Positions 62,729 to 64,000 of a stretch of 64,000 nucleotides of DNA are shown piece by piece. A model generated the notes under the pieces. That model saw only the letters and a list, made by a program, of their open reading frames with translations. It searched no databases and was not told the origin of the DNA. This DNA is from Mesorhabditis belari. Taxonomy: Eukaryota > Nematoda > Chromadorea > Rhabditida > Rhabditidae. The stretch is from assembly GCA_958450365.1 (NCBI GenBank), contig CAUEEP010000731.1:1036501-1100500 (forward strand), written 5' to 3'. The first letter of the stretch is position 1. Each line of letters starts with the position of its first letter. The position numbers and the translations under genes were made by a program.

Positions 62729-64000
62729 TGCAAAGCAATAGGGGGTACCTCAATTTTGTTTTCTGCTATTTTAATATTGATATCGAGTATTAAAATTTCA
62801 AAATCTTTTCCAAATTCTAGATAATATCGAAAGTATGGAATATTTTTGAAAACAAATCTTCTGATTGAGCATTTTCTGAAAGGGAAAACAGGTGTAAATG
62901 AAGAAAAGAAAAAAGTGACAGCTGAATTTGTTAAAGAAAAAAATCCATTGTCGTAAGACGTTCGATTCAAGTTCATTTTTTTTAAAAAGCATCACATTTC
63001 AGCTAAAACTACGGTATTAGCATTTTTGATTGAAAATTGGATTCAATTCAATCCAATAGCATTCAAATCAATTCAATTCAATTCTAAATAATGCAAAAAT
63101 TGGATCTTTTTGAAAGAACAAACAATTTTTATTTATTTCCATCAGATCTTATACTAAATTAGAAAACCCTTCCAGGACATACCAAAAAGTGAAACTCAAA
63201 CTTTTTTTTGGGCATTTGAAAATACAATCTCTATCAAAAAATGAAATGAATTGAATAAAATGGAACTTATTTGATATTTATTTGAATAAAATGGAGTTTA
63301 TTTTTTGATGAGCCCTCAAAAAGATTCCCTTTTAGCCATTTTGAACTCATTTTTCTAAAGAATCTCCCGAAAACAATGAGTTTTTGTTACTCATTTTTGT
63401 ATTTCCTGGAAAGAAAAGCAAAAACGTCTTTCAAATCTTTAAAAGAAAAAAAACGTCATAAAATGATAATCCGGGTTTGAAGTTTCAAAGAATTTCAAAG
63501 AAAGTTTCAAAGAATTAGAGATCAAATTGATCAAAGATCAAATATGATGGGAATACTATGTTTCAATTTTTCTCAAATACCTAAAGGAGACAAATGACCA
63601 GTGTTGAGCCTGAAAGTACTTTTAAAGAATAAAAGAAAACCCGGGCGGCCTGTTAAATCTTTCTGTGTGTTTTTCTTTTTACTAAACTTGAAACATAGAC
63701 ATTTTTTTCAAAGTTTTATAACATGATTCAAGAAAAGGCAGGTGCAAAAATTTCATTAAACACTTTGGTGTACCGATCATTATTTTGCCCACTCATACTC
63801 ATAAAATTCTATCGTTAATTGAATATTTTATTGCTTTAGCAAGAAAAATACGGTATTTTTCTGATAGACTTTCGTCATTTACTTTTAAAAAACATGAAAT
63901 ATGAACAAAACAAATGTCATTGAAGTCCTTTTGCGTTTTCCTTTTCATTTCACTTTGAAACAGCGACTCGAGCGAATGATTTCAATTAAAAATGAAAGAG
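62729..64000. other. Upstream region of flp-4
   Basis: No gene or recognisable transposon is seen in this 1.3 kb. It is AT-rich with several GTTTCAA/TTGAAAC heptamers and would contain the flp-4 promoter, which cannot be resolved by eye. Confidence 0.5.

Overview
The window is about 64 kb of AT-rich, intron-rich animal DNA from a nematode. The support is two ZP-domain cuticlin genes, an FMRFamide-like peptide precursor of flp-4 type, short exons with TTTTCAG-type splice acceptors, acceptors placed just before start codons as in spliced-leader trans-splicing, and degenerate GCCTAA/GCCTGA (TTAGGC-type telomere-like) arrays. The species cannot be named from this sequence. Exons stand out as GC-richer islands. 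All gene models below were assembled by eye from splice sites, and reading phase closes at every junction.

Layout. 1-2385: transposon-rich DNA with what look like the last two exons of an unidentified + strand gene. 5423-12220 (+) and 12783-19412 (-): two closely related cuticlin (cut-1-like) genes arranged tail to tail. 21565-24390 (-): a six-exon gene for a short, single-domain, bacterial-type L-asparaginase. 24391-33383: a long intergenic region rich in small palindromic transposons, with a quieter, possibly regulatory part from about 28.4 to 31 kb. 33384-44343 (+): an N-terminally extended, probably myristoylated globin. 45676-52524 (+): L-lactate dehydrogenase, whose first exon holds only 5 coding bases. 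53834-58933 (+): a core 1 beta-1,3-galactosyltransferase (GT31). 61849-62728 (-): an flp-4 neuropeptide precursor with two KPTFIRFG units. The rest is upstream DNA of flp-4.

The genes do not form a pathway or operon; they have separate promoters and mixed strands. The space between exons is filled with at least a dozen families of short inverted-repeat elements (MITEs). Several unrelated families share the terminus TACCGTA. There are also two 5'-truncated LINE tails and several minisatellites.

The strongest unexplained signal is a dispersed heptamer, GTTTCAA (or TTGAAAC), which occurs about once per 230 bp in introns and intergenic DNA on both strands and almost never in exons. It matches the core of the nematode 21U-RNA (piRNA) promoter motif, CTGTTTCA. 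The window may therefore be part of an intron-embedded piRNA gene field.
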